From Chloroflexota bacterium (GTDB lineage: Bacteria > Chloroflexota > Anaerolineae > Promineifilales > Promineifilaceae), in contig JAKQCM010000335.1 of assembly GCA_029559155.1 (NCBI GenBank), positions 1 through 48,999 of the forward strand: DNA of 48,999 bases, written 5' to 3'. The position numbers and the translations under genes are program-made. Below, in pieces: positions 33,247 through 43,900 of this stretch. Positions within the stretch are counted from its first letter, which is position 1. Each line of letters opens with the position of its first letter. The notes under the pieces were generated by a model. It had not been told where the DNA came from. It saw nothing but the letters and a program-made list of their open reading frames with translations, and did no database searches.

Positions 33247-36200
33247 CTAGTCGTCGTTTAGCACGTCAACCTGCACCGGCGAGCCGCTAAGACCCCGGTA
33301 TTCAACCGGCTGATTGTTCGTCGCCACCGGTCCCAGGCTGATGGTGCATGGCTGATTGGGATCGGCGGAATTGTTGACGGTGGCCGTAATCGTCACCAGA
33401 ACGCCGGTTTGCCAGTTGGTCGTGGTGATGTCTACCGCATTCCCGCCCTGGGCATTGCCGGCAACGCTGCACACGTTGTTGGCGCTGGAGGCAGAGATGG
33501 GAATGCGCACGGTGCCGGTTGGCTGGCTGTTAAGCGTTACCGTGAAGGTGGCGGTGTGGTTAGGGGCAGTCAGCGTCTCGCTGATGACCGTGGGGACCGG
33601 ATTGGTACGCAAAATACCGGCCGTGTCATCGTCGATAACGCTGACGGAAACGGCCGTAGGCGTTACCGCTGCATACACTTCATCCGTCGTCGAAACGGAA
33701 GCCGTCAGCGCACACGTCTGGCTGCTGCCATCCACAAAATTGGCCGGCGTCGAAACCGTGACCACTTCTCCAGCCACCCAGTTCGCGGCCGTAAACGCCG
33801 GAACCGGGCTAACGGTGCAGATTGGATTGCTGCTGACATAGGTCACGGTTGTGGTCACAGGCGGCTGCGAGGTCAGACGCACGGTAAAGGTGGCCGAGTT
33901 GAGACCTACCGTGTCGGTAATGGTCAGGCTGGTTGGCGTAACCACAAAACCGGCCGTATCGTCGTTGACGACATCCACGCGGATGCCGGGGACATTGCCG
34001 GGACCAAGGGCCGCGTAGTTGGGGTCCGGGCTGCTGGGATCGCCGCCGGTGATATTGCACACCCGGTTAGCGCCCTGGTCGATGTTGTCGGGAACGGCCG
34101 TGACCGTCACCGTGACGCCGGTTTGCCAGCTTGCCGCCGGAATAACCTGGGGCGATGGCACACTGCACACAGCGGAATCGCTGAGCAGCGGGATCGTCAC
34201 CGGGCCTGTGGGCTGGCTGCCCAGACGGATGGTAAACGTGGCGGTATTCGCGCCGGCCGTGTCGATGACGGAAAGAATGTCGGTGCTCATGGTGATAGAC
34301 ACCCGGTCGTCGTTGGCGACGGTGACTGTGACTTGGGGCACGGCCGTCTGGGGCAGAGCGGCGTAAATTAGATCACCGGCAATGGAATCCGCCTGGATGA
34401 CGCAAGTGCGATTCAAGTTCTCGATGTCGTCCGGCGCGCCGGTCACCGTAACGCTGACGCCGGTTTGCCAATTGCTGCTCGTCAGAGCCGCCGGAGTAGA
34501 CACAGTGCAAGACAAATCTGTGCTGGTAAAGGTGACGTTGACGTTGCTTACCGGCTGGCTGGTCAGGCGCAGGTTAAAGGTGGCGGTATTGACGCCCAGC
34601 GTATCGGTGACGCGCAGCGTGGCCGGCGAGGTCAGGAACCCGGCCACATCATCGTTGCCCACGGTCACGCTGACCGGACTGGGCGACAGGCCGTTGTAGG
34701 CAGAATCGGCGGAAGTAGCAACGGCCGTGATGCTGCACGGCGGTTGGCTCGTTACACCTTCATCAACATTATTAATCGACGTGGTAATGGTCACCGGTTT
34801 ACCGGTTTGCCAGGAGGCCGCGTTCAGAACCACGCTGGCGGGCGGCGTCTGGCACGAGGCGCTGCTGCTGGAAAATGCCAGCGTAACATCCGCTGTCGGC
34901 GCGCTTGTCAGCGTAACCAGGAAGGTACTGCTGTTAAGGCCGGTGGTATCGGTGATGCGCAGAGCGGCTGGCGCGACAGCATAGCCCGCCACGTCATCGT
35001 TGAGCACCGCCACGGACAGAGTGCCGGGGTTCAGCGTGGCGTAGTTGGGATCGGCGGTGGCGACGGTGGGAACCAGATTGCAGGTCACATTTCCGTCGGC
35101 AATGTCATCGGGGGCAGCGGTGATGGTGGCCCACACGCCGGTGGTCCAATTAGACGCATCCAGAGCCGTTATGGCGCTGACCGAGCATTTGCTGTTGGCG
35201 GCGTAGGTAATCGTGACCGGGCTTACCGGCTCGCTGGTTAACCCGATTGAGAAGGAAAGCGAATTGAAACCCACGGTATCCGTTAGCGCCAGGTTCTGCG
35301 CCGTGACCACGTAGCCGGACTGATCGTCATCGGCGACGGTGAAGGTGTAGTCGGGTGGATCAATCTGGTAGGGGGTGTCGTTGGTGGTCACCGTGATTTG
35401 CGCCGTGCAGGGCAGGTCTCCATCGTCGATGGCATCGTTAACGGCCGTTACCGTCACCTCCCGTTCCACCCCCCAATCTGTGGCCGAGGCCGCGTCAAAC
35501 AACTCGCTGGCCGGGCTGACACTGCACTGTCCATTGCTGGCGGCAAAATTCAAAGTGACATTGCTCACCGGCCGACTGCCCAACGCCACAGTAAAAGTTG
35601 TCGATTGGCTTATCCCAACCGTTTCGCTAAGGACCATCTGCCCCGGCGCGCCAATCAAAATTTGGGCCACATCATCGTTAACGATATTGATGTTGTCGGT
35701 AACGGTCAGGCCGTTGTAATCGGATGTGCCGCTGGAGGTATGAACGATGGCCCCAATGTGCGGATCCTGTGGTTCATCCACATTGTCGTTTACCGCCTGG
35801 ACAAAAACAGTCTGCGAAATGACGGCGCTCGCCGTGGGGAAGGTTAACGTAAACGGCACGCCTGGCGCGCCCAACGTCGTTTGTGACCGCCCAACTTGCA
35901 GCTCGTTGTTGGGATCCACCCGCACAGACACCGTGGCCGTGGGTATTGAAGACAAACGAACGGTGTAGGTCAGGCTGGTGGTGCCGGAAATGGGCGATTC
36001 GTACAGCAACCCGCCGGTTGGACCGAGCAATATTTGGGGATCATCGTCGTTGATGACGGTAACGGCCGTGCCCACCACATCCGGGAACAGCGTGTAAAGC
36101 GCGTCGGCTGTGTTCGGTGACAAGACAATCTTGCACGTCCCGCCCTGATCATTATAAGACTCATCCACCGCCCGCACGCTGACGGTCTGGTTCACGTTCC

Positions 36201-39200
36201 AGGTGGCCGGCGTAAAGACCAAAGGAGTGGCATTGACCACACTGCACTGAGCATGGAACGGAGAAGGCGGCGGCACGGTGGAAGTGATGCCAAACGTAAA
36301 GGAAACGTCACTCAGCGGGCGGCTCGTCAGGCGAACGGAATAGACGGCCGTGCGGCTGGCCGTGGGAGCAGCCGGGTCTTCCTGAATAGAGGCCGGCGTC
36401 GGCCCGGTGAGTGTAATTCCGGCCTGATCATTGTCGGTGATCCTGACGGTGGTTTCTGTGCCTGCGCCCAAGGTAGCGGCCGTCGGCGCATTTAAGCGCA
36501 CCAGGAAAGATTCTTGCGCTTCGGTCGGCGGCGGCGGGCCGATGGTCGTATTTTCATCCACTCGATCATCGACAATGGTGAAGGGAATCGCCTTAATGCC
36601 GGTTTCATACGCAGCCCAGGAGACCTGCTGCGCGCCGGAAAAGGTGAAATCTTCTCCCTGAGTGGCCGTGCCCTCCACAATGGAGAAATTAACCGTGACG
36701 GCGCGGCTGCTCTGACCGGTCATTTCCACATTCAAATTGATAACGCCGGCGCTCTCGTCCACAGTTGTCGGATTCGCGGCGGTCAGGTTTACAACCGGCG
36801 GCGCGTCATCATCGAAAATTTGCACCGTCGCGGCATTGTCTTGCACCACAACGCTGGGCGCATTGGAGAAAATGACCACGCCAAAAATTTCCGGCTGCGT
36901 CGCGTCGTCGCCTTCGTCCACCAGATCATCCAGAATATCGACGGTGATCTTTTTGCCGCCGGATGTGCCCGGCTCCCAGGCGACGCTGGCCGTCACATGG
37001 TTAAAGTCGCGCAAATTGCCATCACCAACGGCCGCATTGGTTTCCAGAGTGCCGTTTTGCGTGGTCACATCGACCCAGGCTTCCGCGCTGGTGGCGCCGG
37101 TCATGGTGATGGGAATGGTGACCGATTTTTCGCCTTCGTTGACGGTGGCGTCGCCGATCACAATTTTGGGCTGAGCGTCATCGTCGGAGATGGTCAGCAC
37201 GGCTTTTTCGACGGCCAGCACCGCGCCCTGCACGTTGCTGAGCGCAATGGTCAATGCTTCGTCCGGCTCGTCGATCACATCCTGGAGAATGGCGATCTCG
37301 AAGGAACGCGCCCCGGTCTGCCCGGCGGTCCAGGAGAGCGCGCCGCTGGCGGCTGTGTAATCTTGTCCGGCCACGGCCGTATCATTGGCCGTGGCGTAAT
37401 TCACCGTCACCGTCTCGCTGCTGCTGCCCTTCATCACCACAGACACAGTGGCCTTTCCGCCCACAATCGACTCCAACACGCTGAGGTCAGAAATAGTCAG
37501 CGTAGGCGGCGCGTCATCGTCGGTGATGGTGATGATAGCCGTGCCGGTTCCCAGCGTCGCCTTCTTGGGATCGGACAAGACCAGCGAGAACGTGCGGTTC
37601 GGCTCGTCCATTTCGTTGTTCAGGATGGGGATTTCGATAACCTGCGGATCGGTGTCACCTTTGGCCCAGGTGAGCGTGCCGGAAACGGCCGTATAATCCA
37701 CGCCATCCTTCGCCGTGCCCGCCACCAGCGCATACTTCACCGTCGCTTCATCTCCATTTTCATTCACCACCGTCACCGAAACGGCCGCTTTCCCCGCCGA
37801 TTCGGCCACGCTTGTATTGGCTACGGACAAAGCCGGCACATCCTTGATGTCCGTGACGCTGAGGGTGAAGCTTTTTTGCAGCGTCCCGCCCTGGCCATCG
37901 TCTACCTGCACGCGAATACTGAGCTGGCTCTTGGTTTCAAAGTCGATTTCGGCGGCCGTTTTTAAATCGCTGCCGTCGATGACAAACATGCCGTTGTCCG
38001 TGCTGCCGGTTCCCGAAACCAGGCTGTAGGTAAACCCCGCGCTCTGCTGCTGCACGCGGAAAAGGGCGCGCGGCTTTTGCGTGGGCTGAGAATTCAAGGC
38101 GACGTCGGGGTCAACGGCCGTAAACGACCCCACCACCGAGCCAATACTCACATTCTCGTCAAGTTTAGACGCGCTAAAGGTGATGTTGGTGGGCGGGCTG
38201 TTGGGAACGGCCGTGGGCGCAGGCGTGGCCGTAGGCGCAGGCGTGGCTGATGGCGTCATGGCCGCAATAGCCTCCAGCGGCACGTCGGCGGTGGCGGCGG
38301 CTTCGGCCACCTGGCTGCTGGCCGACTGCGCCGCCTGATCCAGGGCGGCGGCTTCTTGCGCGGCGGCATCGGCCTGGGCCTGCAAGGCCGCCAATTCTTC
38401 GGCGCTGGCTCCGGCGGCGCGGGCATCGTCCAGACGCTGCTGCGCCTCAGCGGCGCGCGCCTGAGCGGCGGCGGCGTCTTCATTGGCTTTGTCGGCGATG
38501 GATTGCAGCTCTTGCAGCCGCTCGGCCTGGGCTTGTTCGATCTGCAAGAAAGCGAGATAACCCGCCCCGCCAACCAGCAGCAGGAAGAGCAAAAAGAACA
38601 ACAGCACGCGGCGCGAAATACGCGGCCGAATTTCGACCTGACCGGTTAAGGACTGCCAGTCTGATCTTTCGGTGCGGATGCGAATTTTGAAGGGCAGCAC
38701 TTTGTTTTGGGCAAACCACGGCCGTTTGCGCGGCCGCAGCGAAAAGCCCACATACGCTTCCTGGCCGGGCAGCACCTTCAACTTTTGTTCGCCTTCGCTA
38801 AAATCGGCCAAAATGGCGTTTTGCGGCTCTTCAAAATGGAAGAGAAGCGCGTCGCTGTCGTCCAGGCCCATCACGGTGTACTGGTTGGGGAAATTGCCAC
38901 GGTCGCTGATGGTTACCCGGCAGGTGACTTTTTCTTGCAGGTTGCTGGGATGCATGTCCAGGGCAAAATTTTCCCGTTCGGCTACAAGCAGCTGCGAATA
39001 GGCCACTTCAACCTCGCCCTTGTCGGTGGCGGCGATGATCTTCAGGGTGTGGGTTCCGGCCAACAAGTCATTGTCCGTCGAAAAACTGACCAAGGCTTCT
39101 ACCGCTTTGGTCTCTTCCGGCAGCAGCTTGAAATCGGTCTGAGACAATCTGATCCATGAGGGCTGACGGCCGTCTACCTCCAGGCGCAGACCGATGTCCT

Positions 39201-40779
39201 TCACCGTCACGTCCCGGTTGGTCACAGAAATTTCCAGCGGCAGCTCCGCTCCCGGCTCCAATTCCAGCTTGTTGGGCACAATGGCAATGCCCAAAATCTC
39301 GCCGGTGGTAAATTCCGGCTCGTCATCCGGGGGTCGGATGGCGGCGGCGGCCGCGGCGGCCGGCGAACCGGGCGGCGGTGGTCCAGGAGTGAACGCGTCA
39401 GCGGCAACCCCGCCGGCGACGGCCGTCGCCGCAGCCGTTCCGCCAACCGCCAACGCCATCGCAGCCAGCGTGGCCGAGGCTTCACGCTCTTTGCGCTGTT
39501 CGCTAAACGGCTGCCAGCGCAAAAAATAAGGGCCAAGACGCGCCGTTTCGTAGGAAGCCCAATCGAGCGGGGTGTTGTATTCCAACGGCCGTCCGGCCAA
39601 AATGGAGCCATTGGTGCTGCCCAAATCTTCAATTTGCCAGCCGGTTGGCGTGCGCAGCATTCGGGCGTGCTGGCCGGAAATGCTGCGGTCGGCCAAAACC
39701 ACGTCGTTTTCGCTGTTGCGCCCCAGGGTAATGACGTCTTTGTCCAGATCATGCACCTGCGATTCTTCCCACTGATGCACGATGAACAGGCGAAAGCCGC
39801 CGCTGGATGTCCAGGTCTGGTGAATGTCTACGCGGTCTTCGACGGTGACGCCGGCCACCCATTTGCTATCCAGCCATTGGGTGACAACGCCGCTGCCGTC
39901 GCCGGGAACGGCCGTTAACATGGCGTCTTCGGTCAGGCTCTGGCGCAGGGCATAGGCCATCTCGGCGGCTGTTTGGAAGCGCTCGCTGGCCTTTTTGGCC
40001 ATCGCTTTCAGGATGATGCTGTCGATGAGTTCTGGCAGTTCGGGGTTGAGCAGGCGCGGCGGCAGAGGCGGCTCCTGAACATGCTTGATAATATCCACCG
40101 GGGCGTTGATCTGGAAGGGAAGCTGACCGGTGGTGAGCTGGTAAAGCATGATGCCCAGGGAATAGATGTCGGAACGGCCGTCCAGGGGCAAATTTTCGCA
40201 TTGTTCCGGCGACATATAGGCCAGCGAACCCATAAACGGATTCGTCGCCGCCTCATCGCCCTCTTTAAGCGGCACCGCCAGGCCAAAATCAATTATGACG
40301 GCCTGGCGCGGCTGACCGCCGACGGCCTCTCGCAAGCGCAGCAAGATGTTGCCCGGCTTAATGTCGCGATGGATTAACCCGCGTTGGTGGGCATAGGCCA
40401 ATCCTTCGGCGATTTGCGAACCCAGGGCGATGGTTTCCGCCAGCGGCATTTTTCGTCCTGACCATTGCAGCTGCTTCAAATAATCAATCAGGCTGCCGCC
40501 CTCGATATACTCCATGACAATAAACGGCGAGCCTTCGTAATCGCCTGTGTCATAAATTTTGACAATGGACGGGGAATTAAACTGCTGAATGGCCGCCGCT
40601 TCCAGAGCGAAGCGCTGGCGGAACTGCGGCTTGTTGACAAGGGTGTCCAGCATGATTTTGATGGCTACGGGCCGATCATTTTTGAGATCGTAAGCGCGGT
40701 AGACCACCCCCATGCCGCCTTCGCCGAGCAGGGCTTCTATCTGGTATTGTTTTATTTGGACGCCAATAAATTGTTTCAT
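33247..40779 (-). CDS. Giant membrane Ser/Thr kinase-FHA protein with Calx-beta repeats
   Basis: This 2510-residue protein has an intact Hanks-type kinase (about 12-285): G-loop GEGGMG, K41, H137-R-D139, N144, D164-F-G. An FHA domain follows (about 345-420; LGRNSENDV, ISGQH, STNG). A Pro/Ala stretch and two beta domains (about 480-700) come next, then one membrane segment (about 724-744), an alanine-rich coiled coil (745-835), a Thr/Pro linker and a cadherin-like domain (about 870-965). From about 970 to the end run four classical Calx-beta repeats and about nine related 110-130-residue repeats ending in (N/D)DD. Calx-beta and cadherin domains often bind Ca2+. The kinase and FHA parts are cytosolic and about 1760 residues should be outside. 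It lies between the second kinase and the VWA-FHA genes inside the eCIS locus. Confidence 0.9.
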   Translation of the reverse strand: MKQFIGVQIKQYQIEALLGEGGMGVVYRAYDLKNDRPVAIKIMLDTLVNKPQFRQRFALEAAAIQQFNSPSIVKIYDTGDYEGSPFIVMEYIEGGSLIDYLKQLQWSGRKMPLAETIALGSQIAEGLAYAHQRGLIHRDIKPGNILLRLREAVGGQPRQAVIIDFGLAVPLKEGDEAATNPFMGSLAYMSPEQCENLPLDGRSDIYSLGIMLYQLTTGQLPFQINAPVDIIKHVQEPPLPPRLLNPELPELIDSIILKAMAKKASERFQTAAEMAYALRQSLTEDAMLTAVPGDGSGVVTQWLDSKWVAGVTVEDRVDIHQTWTSSGGFRLFIVHQWEESQVHDLDKDVITLGRNSENDVVLADRSISGQHARMLRTPTGWQIEDLGSTNGSILAGRPLEYNTPLDWASYETARLGPYFLRWQPFSEQRKEREASATLAAMALAVGGTAAATAVAGGVAADAFTPGPPPPGSPAAAAAAAIRPPDDEPEFTTGEILGIAIVPNKLELEPGAELPLEISVTNRDVTVKDIGLRLEVDGRQPSWIRLSQTDFKLLPEETKAVEALVSFSTDNDLLAGTHTLKIIAATDKGEVEVAYSQLLVAERENFALDMHPSNLQEKVTCRVTISDRGNFPNQYTVMGLDDSDALLFHFEEPQNAILADFSEGEQKLKVLPGQEAYVGFSLRPRKRPWFAQNKVLPFKIRIRTERSDWQSLTGQVEIRPRISRRVLLFFLLFLLLVGGAGYLAFLQIEQAQAERLQELQSIADKANEDAAAAQARAAEAQQRLDDARAAGASAEELAALQAQADAAAQEAAALDQAAQSASSQVAEAAATADVPLEAIAAMTPSATPAPTATPAPTAVPNSPPTNITFSASKLDENVSIGSVVGSFTAVDPDVALNSQPTQKPRALFRVQQQSAGFTYSLVSGTGSTDNGMFVIDGSDLKTAAEIDFETKSQLSIRVQVDDGQGGTLQKSFTLSVTDIKDVPALSVANTSVAESAGKAAVSVTVVNENGDEATVKYALVAGTAKDGVDYTAVSGTLTWAKGDTDPQVIEIPILNNEMDEPNRTFSLVLSDPKKATLGTGTAIITITDDDAPPTLTISDLSVLESIVGGKATVSVVMKGSSSETVTVNYATANDTAVAGQDYTAASGALSWTAGQTGARSFEIAILQDVIDEPDEALTIALSNVQGAVLAVEKAVLTISDDDAQPKIVIGDATVNEGEKSVTIPITMTGATSAEAWVDVTTQNGTLETNAAVGDGNLRDFNHVTASVAWEPGTSGGKKITVDILDDLVDEGDDATQPEIFGVVIFSNAPSVVVQDNAATVQIFDDDAPPVVNLTAANPTTVDESAGVINLNVEMTGQSSRAVTVNFSIVEGTATQGEDFTFSGAQQVSWAAYETGIKAIPFTIVDDRVDENTTIGPPPPTEAQESFLVRLNAPTAATLGAGTETTVRITDNDQAGITLTGPTPASIQEDPAAPTASRTAVYSVRLTSRPLSDVSFTFGITSTVPPPSPFHAQCSVVNATPLVFTPATWNVNQTVSVRAVDESYNDQGGTCKIVLSPNTADALYTLFPDVVGTAVTVINDDDPQILLGPTGGLLYESPISGTTSLTYTVRLSSIPTATVSVRVDPNNELQVGRSQTTLGAPGVPFTLTFPTASAVISQTVFVQAVNDNVDEPQDPHIGAIVHTSSGTSDYNGLTVTDNINIVNDDVAQILIGAPGQMVLSETVGISQSTTFTVALGSRPVSNVTLNFAASNGQCSVSPASELFDAASATDWGVEREVTVTAVNDAIDDGDLPCTAQITVTTNDTPYQIDPPDYTFTVADDDQSGYVVTAQNLALTDTVGFNSLSFSIGLTSEPVSPVTITYAANSKCSVSAITALDASNWTTGVWATITAAPDDIADGNVTCNLVPTVATADPNYATLNPGTLSVAVLNDDVAGYAVAPAALRITDTTGLNSSTFLVTLTSAPTADVTLAFSSSSASCQTPPASVVLNAASWQTGKPVTITTSINNVDEGVTSQPPCSITAVATSADSAYNGLSPSPVSVTVGNDDVAGFLTSPATLRVTDTLGVNTATFNLRLTSQPVSNVNVTFTSTDLSCTVSTPAALTSSNWQTGVSVTVTGAPDDIENLNRTCVIQADSIAGDLIYAALPQTAVPQVTVTVANDDRVSITMSTDILSVIDTAGANTATFTIRLGSQPTGPVTIPLLSDSAVCSVPSPQVIPAASWQTGVTVTVTAVPDNIDQGANRVCNITGGDPSSPDPNYAALGPGNVPGIRVDVVNDDTAGFVVTPTSLTITDTVGLNSATFTVRLTSQPPVTTTVTYVSSNPICTVSPVPAFTAANWVAGEVVTVSTPANFVDGSSQTCALTASVSTTDEVYAAVTPTAVSVSVIDDDTAGILRTNPVPTVISETLTAPNHTATFTVTLNSQPTGTVRIPISASSANNVCSVAGNAQGGNAVDITTTNWQTGVLVTITATVNNSADPNQPCTISLGPVATNNQPVEYRGLSGSPVQVDVLNDD

Positions 40780-40813
40780 GATAAAAAGTGTGTCTGTCCA
40801 GGTTTCTCAGACA

Positions 40814-40856
40814 AGACCCCAAGGGTTTGATACCCAAGAGGAAATCTTTGGGGTCT
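40814..40856. repeat. Inverted repeat AGACCCCAAGGGTTT family
   Basis: AGACCCCAAGGGTTT (40814-40828) and AAATCTTTGGGGTCT (40842-40856), two mismatches in 15 bp that can still pair as G-U in RNA. It sits between the two kinase genes. Confidence 0.6.
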
Positions 40857-40915
40857 GAATCGTTACAAAGAAGTTTACCCTGTCATTGTGTCACTCATCC
40901 TTAATGATAAACCAT

Positions 40916-43900
40916 TTAGGGTAAAACATAATCGATGATGAGCTGTGGTTTCACGGCCGTTTCAGAATTATCGCCGCTGTAGAAGCGTATCCAATCCTCT
41001 GTCCCATCTTGATTGTTGGGCAGCGTGAAATAAAGTCTGAATTGAGTATTTCCTTGCAAATTTAAGGCTCGCAAAGCAGCGTCGTTTAGCAGCATATCGG
41101 CCCACTGTTCGCTGCCGCCGACGGAGCTTAACACACCGGCGTTCACAACGGCCGCATTCGCCAGGAAATCTTCATTTTCCAGGGTCCAACGGCCGTTAAA
41201 CCCATTTTCCGGGGCGACATCCGCATAAATCACGCCCAATTTATAAGGCGCGCCGCTGATTTCGCTGGAAAACAGACGCAGCCGCACCGAACGGATAACG
41301 GCCGTGTCCGGCAAACCCGCCGTGTCAAAACTTAAAAATCCCTTGTACTGCTGCACGCCGGAGCTGCCTTCGCCCACCTGAATCTGCAGGCCGGTGTTCA
41401 CAGCCGCCCAGCCCAGGCCCGTATCTTGCACCACATGACCATCCTCCGCCGATAGGCTGAACAACGTCTCGGTAAATGCGGATGGCGTGCTGGTGGGCGG
41501 CGGCGTGGGAGAACTGGTTGGGCGCGGGGTAAAGGTTGGCGTGGGCGCAGGTGTGGGCGTGCAGCTTAATGGCGCGTCGAACTGCAAAGGATCAGAACAA
41601 AAACGGTTCACTTCCAGGCCATCAGACACCCGATCATTATCGGTGTCGGCGCTGAGCGGGTCTGTGCCAACGGCCAGTTCTTTAGCGTCGGTCAAGCCAT
41701 CGCCGTCGGTATCGGCCAGATTGGGGTTGGTCCCAAGTTCAAGTTCACGGCCGTCTGGCAGCCCATCATGGTCGGTATCGGCTTCGCGGGGATTGGTCCC
41801 CTGAACGTACAACTCGTCGAAATTGCTCAACCCATCGCCGTCTAAATCGCCGGGGGCGGTGATGGCGGCGGCCAGGGCGCGGTTGACCAGCGTGAGATAG
41901 GCGACCATGCCGCCCAGGCAGGCGATTAGCAGCAACAGCAGCAGAATAATCGGCCACACCCGCGAACGGATGCGCGGTTTTACTTCCAACTGCCCGGTAA
42001 CTGTCTGGCTTTTTTGGCCGGGCGTGCTGATTTGGAAGGTGAACGGCCGTGTCTGATTTTGTTGCGCCCAGAACGGCCGTTTGCGAGGCCGCACCTGCAC
42101 GCGCACAGCTTCTTCCGCGCCCGAAGGCGCAGCTACCTGGACAACCAGTTCATCGGGGAACTTCACTTTTTCATAATTGGCGGGCGGCGGAGAAACAGCC
42201 GTTTTCGCCAAACTGCCGGAAGGCGACATCTGGCTCGCTTTCTGGCTCAGCCCCATCTGGGGCACGGCGCTGCCCAGACCCGGACTCACCTGGCTCAACA
42301 TCTGCCGGGGAGCATTGTCCAGGCGCAGCAACATCCGGCGCGGCGCATTCAGAACCCGGCTGACAGCAGGCAGCCGCCGGAAAAACCGGGAGCCTTGCCG
42401 CGCGGCCTTCTTGTGAGATGGCTGGGTTGCGACGGCCGTTTTGCCCTTCTCCATCGGCCGCCACAAGGCAAATTCAAACAAATTCGCCTCGTTGGCGCCG
42501 TTAACCGTAAAAACTTTTTCCTTAAACCCATCGTTGCGAATGGCGATTTCGCAGTCGCCGTGGCCCAACAGCCGTGTGGGTGTGAGGGAAACGGCAAAAC
42601 TCTCCTCCGGGGGCAGCACTTCGATGGTCCCCGGAATGGTCAGGCGGTCTTCCGGGCGATTTTTAGAGCGGATGATCAGCAAATAGCGGCTGCGCCCGAT
42701 GGGCAGGTCGGCTTTGAAAGGCGGCTGCACGCTCAAGATCACGGTGGCGCGATCGTTGGGACGCAGGCGCAGCGGATCGGGCGGCATGGTGACCCACGCT
42801 TCGGGCAGCCGCTCCACTTCAAAAATAAATTCGTCAACGGCCGTGCCCTGATTCAGCACGGTCACCTGCAATTCCGTGCGCTTCCCCGGAACCACGTCAA
42901 TGTCGCTGGGCGTTACCGACGCGGCGAACGGCAGCGGCTGAAAACCGGATGCCTTACCCGGCTGCAAATGCAAAAAGAAGGGGCCGATGCGCAGCGTCTG
43001 GCGGCTGTCCCACGGTTCGGGAATGTCCGGCAGCAAGGGCTTGCCATCCAGGTAAGTGCCATTTTGGCTGCCCAAATCGCGCACCTGCCAGCCGTCAGCA
43101 GTCCGTTCGAGCTGGGCGTGTTTCCGTGTGATGGAGGTGGCCGGCAGGATGATGTCGTTGCTGTCCCCGCGCCCGATGGTGATGATCTGCCGGTTCAGGT
43201 TGTGGGGATTATCTTTGGTAATCGTGACGCGGTCCTCGTCGATGGACCAACTGACTTCGCGGAGGGCAAGTTGTTCGGCCAGTTCCAGTTCGGTGCGGGA
43301 CTCGCGAATATCCATTTCCATCTGGGCGGCGGCGAGTCGCTCCGGCAGTTTGGCGACAATCTGGCGCAGGGCTTCAGCCATTTCCGCGCCGCTCTGATAC
43401 CGGTTTTCCGGCTTTTTGGCCATCGCTTTCATGATGGCCGCGCTGACCACCGGCAGCACGTCGGGGCGCACGTCATGGGGTGACGGCGGGTCCTGATAGG
43501 GATGCTGGCGCGCCGCTTCGGCGAAGGTGTTCACCTCGAATGGCAGGCGGCCGGTGGTTAATTGGTAAAGCAAAACGCCCAACGAATAGACGTCGGAACG
43601 GCCGTCGCGCGGCTTGCCCAAGAAAAATTCCGGCGAGGAATAAGGCAGTGAAGGAGCAAATGGCTCGGTTTCTACTTCTAGAATCGTCTTCAGGGCAAAA
43701 TCGCCAATGATGGCTCGCCCGGGCAGATTGCCGGATTCTTCAGGCTTGTTTTGCGGATCGAATAAGACAACGCTGGGGCGAATATCCTGGTGAAGCAGCC
43801 CTTTTTGGTGAGCATACCCCAACGCCTCGGCTAGCTGCGCCCCGATAATCAGCGCCTCGTCGATGCCTAACGTCTGATCTTTGAAAGCCAACTGCCGCAA

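Noticed and set aside
36514..37965. Plus-strand open frame (about 480 codons) inside the Calx-beta gene
   Set aside because: Low-complexity Gly/Arg/His composition; it is the complement of the repeat-coding strand.
42014..43483. Plus-strand open frame (about 490 codons) antisense to the kinase-like gene
   Set aside because: It is rich in Arg/His/Gln, typical of shadow frames in GC-rich DNA; the minus strand has kinase and FHA motifs throughout.
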